Of a stretch of DNA of 64,000 nucleotides, positions 1 through 7,434 are shown piece by piece. The notes below the pieces were generated by a model, which was not told the DNA's origin, did not search any database, and worked only from the letters and a program-made list of their open reading frames with translations. This DNA is from Actinomadura oligospora ATCC 43269 (lineage in GTDB: Bacteria > Actinomycetota > Actinomycetes > Streptosporangiales > Streptosporangiaceae): the NCBI RefSeq assembly GCF_000518265.1, contig NZ_KI912410.1, forward strand, positions 124,001 to 188,000, given 5' to 3'. How positions within the stretch are numbered: the first letter of the stretch is position 1; every line of letters starts with the position of its first letter. Position numbers and translations under genes: made by a program.

Positions 1-576
1 ACCGAGGTGCTCGGCGTCAAGATCGCGCCCGACCTCGCCGAGAACCAGGAACGCGCCGTCCGGGAGCTGGCCAACCGCAACCGCGCGCCCGTCCCGGGCG
101 GACCCGCCTTCGTCGCCGCGAAGACCCGCCTGTCCGCCGACCGGGCCGTCCGGCGCGGCGACCACATCACGCTGGACGTCACCGAGCACACCGACCTCAG
201 CTACGGGGACGGGCGGATCGAGCAGTCCGTCCGGCGCCGGTTCGAGTTCGTCCTGCGGGGCGAGCAGCTCGTCCTGGTGGGGGAGCGGGTCACCGACCCG
301 GGCGCGCACCCCGTGAACGACCCGGACCCGACGGACGAGCCGTCCGCGCCCACCCAGCCGAGTCCCGAGCCGGAACCGCCGGAGCCGTCGGTTCCGTCCA
401 GCCCGGTGACGCCCGACCCGTCGCCGTCGCCGACCACGCCGAGCCCGTCGCCGTCGAGCCCGACCGCGACGCCGTCCGTGCCGTCCGGCCCGGTGACGCC
501 GCCGACCCCGGAGCCGACGTTCCGGACGCCGGTCCCGGTCATCCCGCCGATCACGCTGAGGCCGCCGTCCTTCTGA
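1..576 (+). CDS. C-terminal part of a secreted or surface protein with Pro/Ser/Thr-rich tail
   Basis: The reading frame is open from the first base, so the true start lies left of the window; it stops at TGA 574-576. About the first 100 visible residues look folded, with alternating beta-type segments ending in a stretch around FVLRGEQLVLVGERV. The last 85 or so residues are almost only Pro, Ser, Thr, Glu and Val, a low-complexity tail typical of exported actinobacterial proteins that cross or span the wall. The family is not recognised. The neighbouring WXG100 genes fit a cell-envelope role, but this is only context. Confidence 0.6.
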   Translation, partial: TEVLGVKIAPDLAENQERAVRELANRNRAPVPGGPAFVAAKTRLSADRAVRRGDHITLDVTEHTDLSYGDGRIEQSVRRRFEFVLRGEQLVLVGERVTDPGAHPVNDPDPTDEPSAPTQPSPEPEPPEPSVPSSPVTPDPSPSPTTPSPSPSSPTATPSVPSGPVTPPTPEPTFRTPVPVIPPITLRPPSF

Positions 577-871
577 CCGTCCGGGACGCGGGGAATTGTC
601 CTTGCCCGCGCCCCCGTCGTCCGTCAAAAGCCGGGTCAGAATGCGGTGGCCGGACGGCCGGAAAATGATGTCCTGACCGGATCCGGCCAGAGCAAGCCGG
701 TGGGAATGGGGCCCAAACGTCGCGCGAGGGCCGTGGCGCGCCTGGCCTCCTGTGATCGGTGGGGCGTAGGCTGGCGGGCATATTCTTCGGGGCCCGGAGA
801 ACGCGCCACGGCGAGGCGGCGACCGCCCGGCGTGGTCCAGCGATCGCAACCAGCGACGAAAGGGTCGGAGC
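577..871. other. Intergenic region upstream of the WXG100 gene
   Basis: This 295-bp stretch has no convincing gene: ORFs here on both strands are short and arginine-rich. It should hold the promoter for the downstream WXG100 gene, but I see no clear -35/-10 pair. An AAAGGG at 859-864 is the likely ribosome binding site of that gene. Confidence 0.4.
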
Positions 872-1144
872 ATGAGCGGTGACAAGCGCGGCGCCAGCAT
901 CGGGGCACTCGAAGACATGTCCCGGATGTTCAGCAAGCACTCCCGGAACCTCGACGCCCTCATCAAGGACCTGAACGGCCGCACCGTCGGCAGCACCGAG
1001 GTGTGGTGGGGCCCGGGCGCGGACCGGTTCCGCGGCGCGTGGGCCGAGGCCAAGGCCGCCTTCGACAAGATGGCCCTCGCCCTCGAAGAGGGCAGCCAGG
1101 ACATCAAGCGGTCGCAGCAGAACATCGAGGCCGCCACCCGCTGA
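872..1144 (+). CDS. WXG100-family protein (ESAT-6-like)
   Basis: A 90-residue protein without signal peptide. The sequence predicts two long helices joined by a turn carrying W45-W46-G47, the W-x-G hairpin that defines WXG100 proteins. Length (about 100) and a charged C-terminal helix match the family. Such proteins dimerise as helical hairpins and are exported by type VII secretion ATPases, or act as partners of larger exported proteins. A second WXG100-like gene and a large partner follow at once. An EssC-type ATPase lies about 8 kb to the right. Export by that ATPase is inference. Confidence 0.85.
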   Translation: MSGDKRGASIGALEDMSRMFSKHSRNLDALIKDLNGRTVGSTEVWWGPGADRFRGAWAEAKAAFDKMALALEEGSQDIKRSQQNIEAATR

Positions 1145-1160
1145 GCGCGGCCCCCTGGAC

Positions 1161-1199
1161 CGCGGGTCCCGGCCCATCCCCCCGAGGCCGGGACCCGCG
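1161..1199 (+). terminator. Strong hairpin between the two WXG100 genes
   Basis: A perfect 14-bp stem (1161-1174 with 1186-1199) and 11-nt loop lies 16 nt after the first WXG100 stop. There is no T-run, so it may act as a terminator or as an attenuator or RNA-stability element between the first and second small genes. Confidence 0.6.
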
Positions 1200-1320
1200 C
1201 CGCCGCCTCCGCGTGACATGTCGGGACATCCGTCGCGACACGGAGTCACGATCCAGGAACGGGCCGTCGCGCGCACGGCCGCGCGTGCGACAGTCATCCC
1301 CGTGACGACGGAGGGTGACG

Positions 1321-1560
1321 ATGAGCGGACCTGACGCGCTGGAGCTCCGGATGCTCCTCGGCCGGGCGCAGAACCTCTCGGACGAGCACTGGCGGCTGCT
1401 GTCCGGACCACGCCGGGCCATGGACGACCGCGCCTGGGTGGGCGGCCCGTCCGCCACCGGCTTCGCGTCCCGCCTCGAGGACGCCGAGCGCCGCCTCCAG
1501 ACCCAGCTCGCCCGGGCCCTCCAGCTGCTCCGCGACAAGTCGAACCTCCCGGCCCTCTGA
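1321..1560 (+). CDS. Second WXG100-like small protein
   Basis: A 79-residue helical protein with W39-V-G41 in the turn between two predicted helices, matching the WXG100 hairpin. The ATG at 1321 is preferred over the in-frame GTG at 1315 because GGAGG at 1310-1314 sits 6 nt before the ATG. The stop TGA (1558-1560) overlaps the next ATG (1560) in TGATG, so it is translationally coupled to the 716-residue protein. That arrangement suggests it is the dedicated partner or chaperone of that protein. Confidence 0.75.
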   Translation: MSGPDALELRMLLGRAQNLSDEHWRLLSGPRRAMDDRAWVGGPSATGFASRLEDAERRLQTQLARALQLLRDKSNLPAL

Positions 1561-3710
1561 TGGCCGACGCCTGGCTCGCCCCCGACACCTGCGGCGTGAA
1601 GCTCGCCGAGTTCGAGCGGATGACCCGCCAGATGACCCGCGCCGCGCCCGCCCTCGCCACCCTGGCCGACCAGCTCTGGCAGACCCTGAACGCCGCCGGC
1701 GTCTCCACCGCCCCCGCCCTGGAGATCCGCCGCCTCGCCGCCTGGGCCGCCGACGCCGCGTCCGACCTGCGCCGCCGCAACCTCCTGGCGCACGACATGG
1801 ACCGCCGGACGACCGCCCCGAAGCTCTGCGCCCCGGACGGCACCTACCTGACCCTCCCCGACCGCTTCACCGACCAGGTCTCCCACTTCGAGGGCACCCG
1901 CCTGGCCGACGCCCTCCGCCGGGCCGCCGCCGGCGACCGCTCAGCCTGGAGGGAACTGAACCGCATCCGCCCGGAGGACGTCACCCCGGCCTTCGCGAAG
2001 GCCCTGATGACGTCCCTCGGCCCCGACACCCTCCTCACCATCCCCGCCGACCTCGCCGCACGCCTCGCCGCCGACATGAACCTCGAACCGGCCGACGGAA
2101 CCCTCCACGTCGTCGGCGACGCCCGCATCGACGCCGACGCCGCCCAGGCCCGCAGCGCCCTGTCCCTCCTCACCCGCTGCCTCGCGTCCACAACGGACCC
2201 GCGGGGCAAGGGCTACATGGGCGACCAATTCCTGACCCGCCTCACCGAAGCCGGCCGCACCCGATTCCGTGGCCACGTGGACGGCTACCAATCCCTGTCC
2301 ACCCTCTTGGGCGCCGACGCCGGAGCCAGATTCTCCCCGGCCTTCTTCCGCGTCGTCGGCCACGACCTGATCGCCTACGACCGCGACCAGCGAGAGAAGT
2401 CCCCCGACGTCGTCACCGACCTGAGCGGCCATTTCCACCTGGGCAACGCCCTGGACGCGAACACCACCAAGGTCGTCCGCGAATCCGGCGGCCTCCTCGG
2501 CCGCCACGACGTCCACCCCCAACGCGAGATCCTCTCCCCACTCCTGGAAACCGCCGCCCACTCAGGCCGCGACGCCGCCCAAACCCTCCTGACCGGCTGG
2601 CACGGCCCCTTCACCCCCCAATCCCCCAAGAACGACTCCGACCTCCACTACCTCATCCACGACCTCCGCCAGGACTGGTCCAGAACAGACCACGGCAAGG
2701 CCCTAGGCAACGCCCTCCGAACCGCCACCACAACCCCCGACGAAACCTCAACCACCCTCACCCTCCAAGCCGCCAAGTATCTGGGCGACGACGCCCGCAC
2801 CCACTTCGGCGTCGATGTGGCGGGCAACAAGATCACGGTCCGGGATGGCGCGGACGACCTGGCGGCGATGCGTCCTGCAATGGCCGAGATACTCGCCCGG
2901 CACATCCACCAGGTCCAGGACGTCTACCGCTATTTCCAGAGCACGACGCGAGTGGAAGGCGCGACACCCCTGCGCAACGGCGATCTCGACTACGCGCTTC
3001 TCGACATCTGTCGCGATGCCGATGCCTACGAGACCTTGCTCAGAGCCCAGACCGCTCACGCCCGCGTCCAGATCGACCGGGCGATCGCCGAAGGCAAGAA
3101 CCTGTCGAACGCGCTGAAGGGCGAAGGCCGGGTGTTCGGCCATCTGATCGAGGCCCGCAATCGGGCGGTCGGTGGAGAGAAGGCGCGGCTCGCGGAGGAC
3201 CTGGCCAGGTTGACCGCCGAAGTGGACGGCTTGACGGGGCTCATCCCCGTCGCCGGAATCTACGCTCAGCAGTCGGCGAAGGTCCCCGGAGGGGAACAGG
3301 CGGCGACATGGCTTACCGGCGAGGTCATGGCAGCGATGAAGGCACACGTCGTCCAACACCTCGCGGAGGAGCCCGACCCGACCGTCCTCGCCCCCAAGGA
3401 CAACGCCGAGGCCATTGAGCGTCTCTTCACCCAGATGGTGACCTCCAGTCTCGTGGACCACGGCAAGTACTCGGCCGCGGACGCCAGCGGCCAGCCGTTC
3501 GCCGACCCGGCGCACCCGGGCAAGATAAAACCAGTCGCCTCGATGAACGCCGATGAGCTGAATGCTCTGCTTTCCTGGGCGAACGAATCAGCGAACTTGG
3601 CCAATGTGAGTGACGATATCTCTGGTGCACTGGAGCATGGAAAGGTGGACACCTCGGGCCACTATCGCGACGATGCTGGCGACAATCTACCGCCAAGCGT
3701 TAGCAGGTGA
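1560..3710 (+). CDS. Large WXG100-associated protein, DUF6571-like
   Basis: A 716-residue, mostly helical, soluble protein without signal peptide or membrane segment, coupled by a 1-nt overlap to the WXG100-like gene before it. The first 90 residues contain another helical bundle with a long Ala/Leu-rich stretch. The central part (about 120-700) resembles the large actinobacterial DUF6571 proteins that follow WXG100 genes. The role is unknown; by position it is a candidate type VII substrate or structural partner. Codon use shifts from about residue 420 on (fewer C-ending codons), and the C-terminal 100 residues look less conserved. No nuclease or NADase motif was recognised. The family call is from memory of pattern only. 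Confidence 0.55.
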   Translation: MADAWLAPDTCGVKLAEFERMTRQMTRAAPALATLADQLWQTLNAAGVSTAPALEIRRLAAWAADAASDLRRRNLLAHDMDRRTTAPKLCAPDGTYLTLPDRFTDQVSHFEGTRLADALRRAAAGDRSAWRELNRIRPEDVTPAFAKALMTSLGPDTLLTIPADLAARLAADMNLEPADGTLHVVGDARIDADAAQARSALSLLTRCLASTTDPRGKGYMGDQFLTRLTEAGRTRFRGHVDGYQSLSTLLGADAGARFSPAFFRVVGHDLIAYDRDQREKSPDVVTDLSGHFHLGNALDANTTKVVRESGGLLGRHDVHPQREILSPLLETAAHSGRDAAQTLLTGWHGPFTPQSPKNDSDLHYLIHDLRQDWSRTDHGKALGNALRTATTTPDETSTTLTLQAAKYLGDDARTHFGVDVAGNKITVRDGADDLAAMRPAMAEILARHIHQVQDVYRYFQSTTRVEGATPLRNGDLDYALLDICRDADAYETLLRAQTAHARVQIDRAIAEGKNLSNALKGEGRVFGHLIEARNRAVGGEKARLAEDLARLTAEVDGLTGLIPVAGIYAQQSAKVPGGEQAATWLTGEVMAAMKAHVVQHLAEEPDPTVLAPKDNAEAIERLFTQMVTSSLVDHGKYSAADASGQPFADPAHPGKIKPVASMNADELNALLSWANESANLANVSDDISGALEHGKVDTSGHYRDDAGDNLPPSVSR

Positions 3711-3714
3711 TCGC

Positions 3715-4284
3715 TTGAACAGAGGGATTATTGCGTTGGGTTGCGCCGCAATCCTGGCTGCGTCCTGCACGGATAGAGGAGAGGGTGAACCTGTGAAGGT
3801 GTCGTCCAGGCGGGTGACAGAACGTGCGCCCTATCTGTGTGATGTTGTTCCCGCGGCGGAATTTAAGGACGCTGTCGGTATATCTGGAGACATCACGGCT
3901 CGGTGGGTCAGCGCTCCACAGGCGAGCAAACATGTTTGCCTGGCTGGTGCCGACGGCAGATATCCGCTTGGCGTCGACTGGTCCTTCGCTGATGGCGACG
4001 CGACGGTCGAGAAGCAGCGGAGTCAGCGAAATGGGGCTGGCGTGCAGCGGCTTGCGCCGGAGCTTGGGAATGGGATTGCCTCAACAGTCCCCGGAGGTTT
4101 CACGCCCGAGCGTCCAAATTATGTTATTGCTGCCTTTTCTTGTGGTCGGCATCGACCGTTCGTGCGTATTGATTTTGTGGGGGTTGTGGGGGGGCGGGAT
4201 GCGGTTCGGGACATGGTGGGGTTCATGCGGATTGCGGAGAGGCGGTTTGGGGAGATTCATGGGTGTACGCCGCGTCCGGAGTGA
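3715..4284 (+). CDS. Putative lipoprotein (DUF3558-like)
   Basis: A 189-residue protein starting at TTG 3715, preceded by AGGTGA at 3705-3710. The N-terminus is short and basic, then hydrophobic, with a lipobox-type LAASC at residues 14-18, so Cys18 would be lipidated. Further Cys residues in the body (around YLCDVV, HVCLAG, FSCGRH and HGCTP) are paired in a way reminiscent of DUF3558-type lipoproteins of actinomycetes. An upstream ATG at 3673 is possible but would place 14 polar residues before the signal. The gene is AT-richer than its neighbours. It follows the large protein by 4 nt, so it is probably in the same operon. Confidence 0.6.
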   Translation: MNRGIIALGCAAILAASCTDRGEGEPVKVSSRRVTERAPYLCDVVPAAEFKDAVGISGDITARWVSAPQASKHVCLAGADGRYPLGVDWSFADGDATVEKQRSQRNGAGVQRLAPELGNGIASTVPGGFTPERPNYVIAAFSCGRHRPFVRIDFVGVVGGRDAVRDMVGFMRIAERRFGEIHGCTPRPE

Positions 4285-4297
4285 AAGGGGTGGGGTT

Positions 4298-4525
4298 GTG
4301 GTGGTGGAGAGGCGGTCGTGGGGGGAGCTTGGGGTGCGGCAGCGGCGGGTGATCGTGGGGGCGGTGGTGGTGCAGTGGGTGCTGGCCGTCGCGGCGCTGG
4401 TGGATCTGTGGCGGCGGCCGGCCGAGGGGGTCCGGGGGCCGAAACGGGTGTGGCGGGTGGCGGCGTTCGTCAACTTCGCGGGGCCGGTGGCCTACTTTCT
4501 GTTCGGGCGGAAGAAGGTCGGCTGA
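4298..4525 (+). CDS. Small membrane protein with PLDc_N-type domain
   Basis: A 75-residue protein with two predicted membrane segments (about 20-38 and 52-68) followed by a basic end FGRKKVG. The pattern of a Trp between the segments and a GPVAYFLFGRK-type end is typical of the phospholipase-D N-terminal (PLDc_N) small membrane proteins. GTG 4298 is preferred because GAAAGGGG at 4283-4290 is 7 nt upstream. An ATG at 4259, inside the preceding gene, is the alternative. Function is unknown. Confidence 0.6.
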   Translation: MVVERRSWGELGVRQRRVIVGAVVVQWVLAVAALVDLWRRPAEGVRGPKRVWRVAAFVNFAGPVAYFLFGRKKVG

Positions 4526-4531
4526 AAGGAC

Positions 4532-4569
4532 TTGCGTCTCCAGTTACTGGAGGTCGCAGGGTTGGGTGC
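4532..4569 (+). promoter_or_regulatory. MerR-type promoter with operator dyad, possibly leaderless
   Basis: A perfect palindrome CTCCAGT-T-ACTGGAG lies at 4538-4552, directly after TTGCGT (4532-4537). MerR regulators bind dyads inside over-long 19-bp spacers; 19 bp after TTGCGT gives CAGGGT at 4557-4562 as a weak -10. This would place transcription start at or next to the ATG at 4570, so the mRNA would be leaderless. No ribosome binding site precedes that ATG, which agrees. Confidence 0.6.
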
Positions 4570-5499
4570 ATGGCGGACGGACTGGTGTTCTCGATCGGGG
4601 AGTTGGCGCGGCGTGCCGGGGTGTCGGTGAAGACCGTGCGGTTCTACTCGGACGAGGGGCTGGTTCCGCCCGCCGGACGTACCGACGCCGGTCACCGGCT
4701 GTACGACGTGCGCGCGCTGGCTCGGCTGGAGCTGGTGCGGACGCTGCGGGATCTCGACGTGGACCTGGCGACCGTCCGGCGGTTGCTGGAGCGGGGTGTC
4801 ACGTTGCCCGAGATCGCGGCGGTGCACGCGGAGGCGCTGGACGCGCAGATCCGGACGTTGCGGTTGCGGCGTGCGGTGTTGCGGGCGGTGGCCAGGCGCG
4901 GATCCGACCCTGAGGAGTTGAAGATCATGCATGAGCTGGCGCGGTTGTCCGCGGAGGAGCGGAACGCGATCATCCACGAGTTCATCGACGCGACGTTCGG
5001 TGGGCTGGACGCGAATCCGGCGTTCGTGGCGATGATGCGGTCGGCGATGCCGGAGCTGCCGGACGATCCGGAGCCCGAGCAGGTCGAGGCGTGGATCGAG
5101 CTGGGCGACCTGGTGCGGGACGAGGACTTCCGGGCGTCCGTGCGGCGGATGGCCGAGCACCAGGCGGAACAGGCCGACGAGGCGGAGCTGCATCACGAGC
5201 TGACGCAGGCGGTCCTCGAGAAGGCCGGCGCGGCGCTGGAGGCGGGGATCGCGCCCGCGTCCGCGGAGGCCGGGCCCGTGGTGGACGGCCTGATCGCGCG
5301 GTACGCGGAGACGTTCGGCAAGGCGGACTCGCCGGAGTACCGGCGGGACGTCCTGCGGCGGCTGGAGACGGCGAACGACCCTCGCGCGGCGCGGTACTGG
5401 GCGCTGCTGGGGAAGATCAACGGGTGGCCCGCGCAGCCCGATCTGACGCCGGTGAGCGAGTGGTTCCTCGCCGCGTTGCGGGCTCAGCTGGACGGCTGA
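4570..5499 (+). CDS. MerR-family transcriptional regulator with long C-terminal effector domain
   Basis: A 309-residue regulator. Residues 5-75 form a MerR winged helix-turn-helix with the typical SIGELARRAGVS, VRFYSDEGL and HRLYD motifs, followed by the dimerisation helix (about 80-115). Residues 120-309 are an all-helical acidic domain resembling the ligand-sensing halves of TipA-type MerR regulators; the ligand is not known. An operator-like dyad just upstream suggests autoregulation. The 3' end overlaps the convergent NADAR gene by 16 bp, so the two transcripts are antisense at their ends. Confidence 0.85.
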   Translation: MADGLVFSIGELARRAGVSVKTVRFYSDEGLVPPAGRTDAGHRLYDVRALARLELVRTLRDLDVDLATVRRLLERGVTLPEIAAVHAEALDAQIRTLRLRRAVLRAVARRGSDPEELKIMHELARLSAEERNAIIHEFIDATFGGLDANPAFVAMMRSAMPELPDDPEPEQVEAWIELGDLVRDEDFRASVRRMAEHQAEQADEAELHHELTQAVLEKAGAALEAGIAPASAEAGPVVDGLIARYAETFGKADSPEYRRDVLRRLETANDPRAARYWALLGKINGWPAQPDLTPVSEWFLAALRAQLDG

Positions 5500-6584
5500 G
5501 CCGCCAGTTCGGAGCGGACGAGTTCGAGCAGGCGGCCCATCCAGTTGCGGCCTTCGCGGGGTCCCCGGTCGGTCCAGAACGGGGATTCGGAGTACCCGGT
5601 GTAGATGAGGACGGCGTCCCCGGTGGCCAGCAGGATCTCGGCCATCGGGGGGTGCTGGGTGAACTTGGCGCGCAGGATCTCGGTCATGACCGCGACGCGG
5701 CGGACGGACCAGTCCGGGCGCAGCGGGCATGAGCCGCCGAGTTCCTGTGCGTCCCGGACGGACGCCGTGTCGCGGATCCGGTCGTGGTCCGTGGGGGCGG
5801 CCACGGCCTGGGCCCAGTAGGCGTGCAGGACCGTCCGGTAGGTCTGGCCGCGGTAGGTGATCGGGGACGGGAACTCGTTGCGCAACACGGCGTCGTCGAG
5901 CACGTCGCCGGAGACGTTCCCACGTTCGTGCAACACGATCGCGGGGGTGGGGGCGGCGTCGTCCGCGTGGCGGAGGGCGATCTTCGCGCGGAAGGCGTCC
6001 TCGCTCCGGGAACCGGCGTCGAAGTACTCCTTGACCTGGAGATACAGCGCTTCGTCGGCGATCGGGCCGTCGCCGCAGACGGGCTCGCCGGGGTCGGTGG
6101 CGAGTTGCCGCAGGGGGATGTCCTGGCGGTCCATGTCGCCGAGGACGTAGACGCGGTTGTGCCCGGGAATCGCGAGGTAGGCGTCCCGGACGAGCCGCCG
6201 GTTGGCCTCGGTCGGGTCGTCCTGCCAGCGGCGGATCGCGTCCCAGCAGCGGTCGGACGAGGTCGGGCGGCCGTTCAGCCTCTCGACCTCGTCCAGGATC
6301 TCGGCGACGAAGCCGTCGTCCGTCAGCGGCTCGGGATAGCGCGCCGACCAGCGCGGACGCTCCGGTGGGCCGGACGGCGCGGGGAGGTCGGGGTCGCGGA
6401 GGCGGACGCGTCCGTCGGCGAGGCGGCGGCGCAGGCCGTCCAGGTCCATGCCGCCGCCGCATTCGATGTGGCCGTCGGCGAAGACGAACAGGTCTTCGAC
6501 GAACGGGCGTGGAGAGGAGTGGTGCGTCACCCACACGTGGCACCAGACGCCGACGACCGTCTCCCCGCCCACGACCCGGCGCAT
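5484..6584 (-). CDS. NADAR-domain protein
   Basis: A 366-residue protein. The C-terminal part (about 215-360) has the NADAR signature: NEFPSPITYRG, then a HAYWAQ helix, AKFTQHP, and SPFWTDRG followed by GRNWMGRLLE. NADAR (YbiA/RibX-like) enzymes are N-glycosidases acting on riboflavin-pathway intermediates or ADP-ribose-type substrates. The first 200 residues form an uncharacterised domain in front. The ATG at 6584 has GGAAAGG upstream and is preferred over ATG 6602. It is read away from the 56-bp palindromic repeat at 6615-6670. Confidence 0.75.
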   Translation of the reverse strand: MRRVVGGETVVGVWCHVWVTHHSSPRPFVEDLFVFADGHIECGGGMDLDGLRRRLADGRVRLRDPDLPAPSGPPERPRWSARYPEPLTDDGFVAEILDEVERLNGRPTSSDRCWDAIRRWQDDPTEANRRLVRDAYLAIPGHNRVYVLGDMDRQDIPLRQLATDPGEPVCGDGPIADEALYLQVKEYFDAGSRSEDAFRAKIALRHADDAAPTPAIVLHERGNVSGDVLDDAVLRNEFPSPITYRGQTYRTVLHAYWAQAVAAPTDHDRIRDTASVRDAQELGGSCPLRPDWSVRRVAVMTEILRAKFTQHPPMAEILLATGDAVLIYTGYSESPFWTDRGPREGRNWMGRLLELVRSELAAQPSS

Positions 6585-6611
6585 CGGACCTTTCCAGATC
6601 ATTCCGGCACT

Positions 6612-6673
6612 CTAGGGCGTGTCTCAAGGTCACCTGCCCTACCGCGCGACGCCGACCTTGAGACACGCCCTAG
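6612..6673. repeat. Dispersed palindromic repeat, copy 1
   Basis: Arms 6612-6631 and 6654-6673 are perfect 20-bp inverted repeats around a 22-bp loop. The outermost bases form CTAG at each end. The 56-bp core (6615-6670) occurs again, inverted and about 84% identical, at 36872-36927. It sits in the divergent gap between the NADAR and methyltransferase genes. The size and structure suggest a REP- or mini-MITE-like element; no transposase is present. Confidence 0.85.
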
Positions 6674-6804
6674 TGGCCGGTTTCGGCACGCCCCGGACTG
6701 CCTGCGCGGACGCGTCCGCCCGAAGGTTCGGTGGTGCGCGGGCGCGGATCCGGGTGGACGATCGGGACGGAGCCCGCGACCGCCGGGCACGGAGGTGAGG
6801 ACGG

Positions 6805-7434
6805 GTGCGGACCACCAACGAACGCGTGCTCGAGGTGTTCGACGCCATCGCCGACCGTTATGACCGGCAGATGGCGACCTGCGAGCGGTGGCTGTTCCCG
6901 GGCAGCCGCGCGTGGGTGACCGGCCGCGCGGCCGGACGGGTCGTCGAGATCGCCGTCGGGACGGGCCTCAACCTGCCGCTCTACCCGGAGGCCGCCCGCT
7001 CGGTCGTCGGGATCGACCTGTCGGAGGCGATGCTCGACGTCGCCCGCAAGCGGGTCGAGGACGAGAAGCTCGGTGACCGCGTCGAGCTGCGGCGGGACGA
7101 CGCGCAGCGCCTCCACCTCCCGGACGGCTGCGCCGACACGGTCGTCTCCACGTTCACGCTCTGCTCGATCCCGGACGCGGACGCCGCCGTCCGGGAGGCG
7201 TTCCGCCTGCTCAGGCCGGGCGGACGGTTCGTCCTCGCCGAGCACGGGCCGTCGTCCAACCTCGCCGTCCGGACGCTGATGCGGCTGGTGGAGCCCCTGA
7301 TCCTGCGGCTCTCGGCGGACCACCTGACCCGCGACCCCCGGCCGATGCTGAGCCGCGCGGGGTTCCGGATCGAGGACGTCGCGCGCGGACGACTGGGGGT
7401 GAGTTTCCGGATCCTGGCCGTCCGTCCCGAATGA
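6805..7434 (+). CDS. Class I SAM-dependent methyltransferase (UbiE/Coq5-like)
   Basis: A 209-residue enzyme. Residues 40-150 hold the Rossmann methyltransferase core: motif I VVEIAVGTGLNL binds SAM, an acidic VGIDLS end of strand 2 binds ribose, and RLLRPGGRFVLAEHG is motif III. The substrate cannot be read. GTG 6805 has GGAGGTGAGG 5 nt upstream. Its stop overlaps the MFS start in ATGA (7431-7434), so the two are coupled; a small lipophilic compound that is methylated and exported is a reasonable guess. Confidence 0.85.
   Translation: MRTTNERVLEVFDAIADRYDRQMATCERWLFPGSRAWVTGRAAGRVVEIAVGTGLNLPLYPEAARSVVGIDLSEAMLDVARKRVEDEKLGDRVELRRDDAQRLHLPDGCADTVVSTFTLCSIPDADAAVREAFRLLRPGGRFVLAEHGPSSNLAVRTLMRLVEPLILRLSADHLTRDPRPMLSRAGFRIEDVARGRLGVSFRILAVRPE

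Noticed and set aside
6612..6673. The palindrome as a plain intrinsic terminator of the NADAR gene
   Set aside because: It lies upstream of the NADAR start, not at its end, in a divergent gap, and recurs elsewhere; a repeat element fits better.
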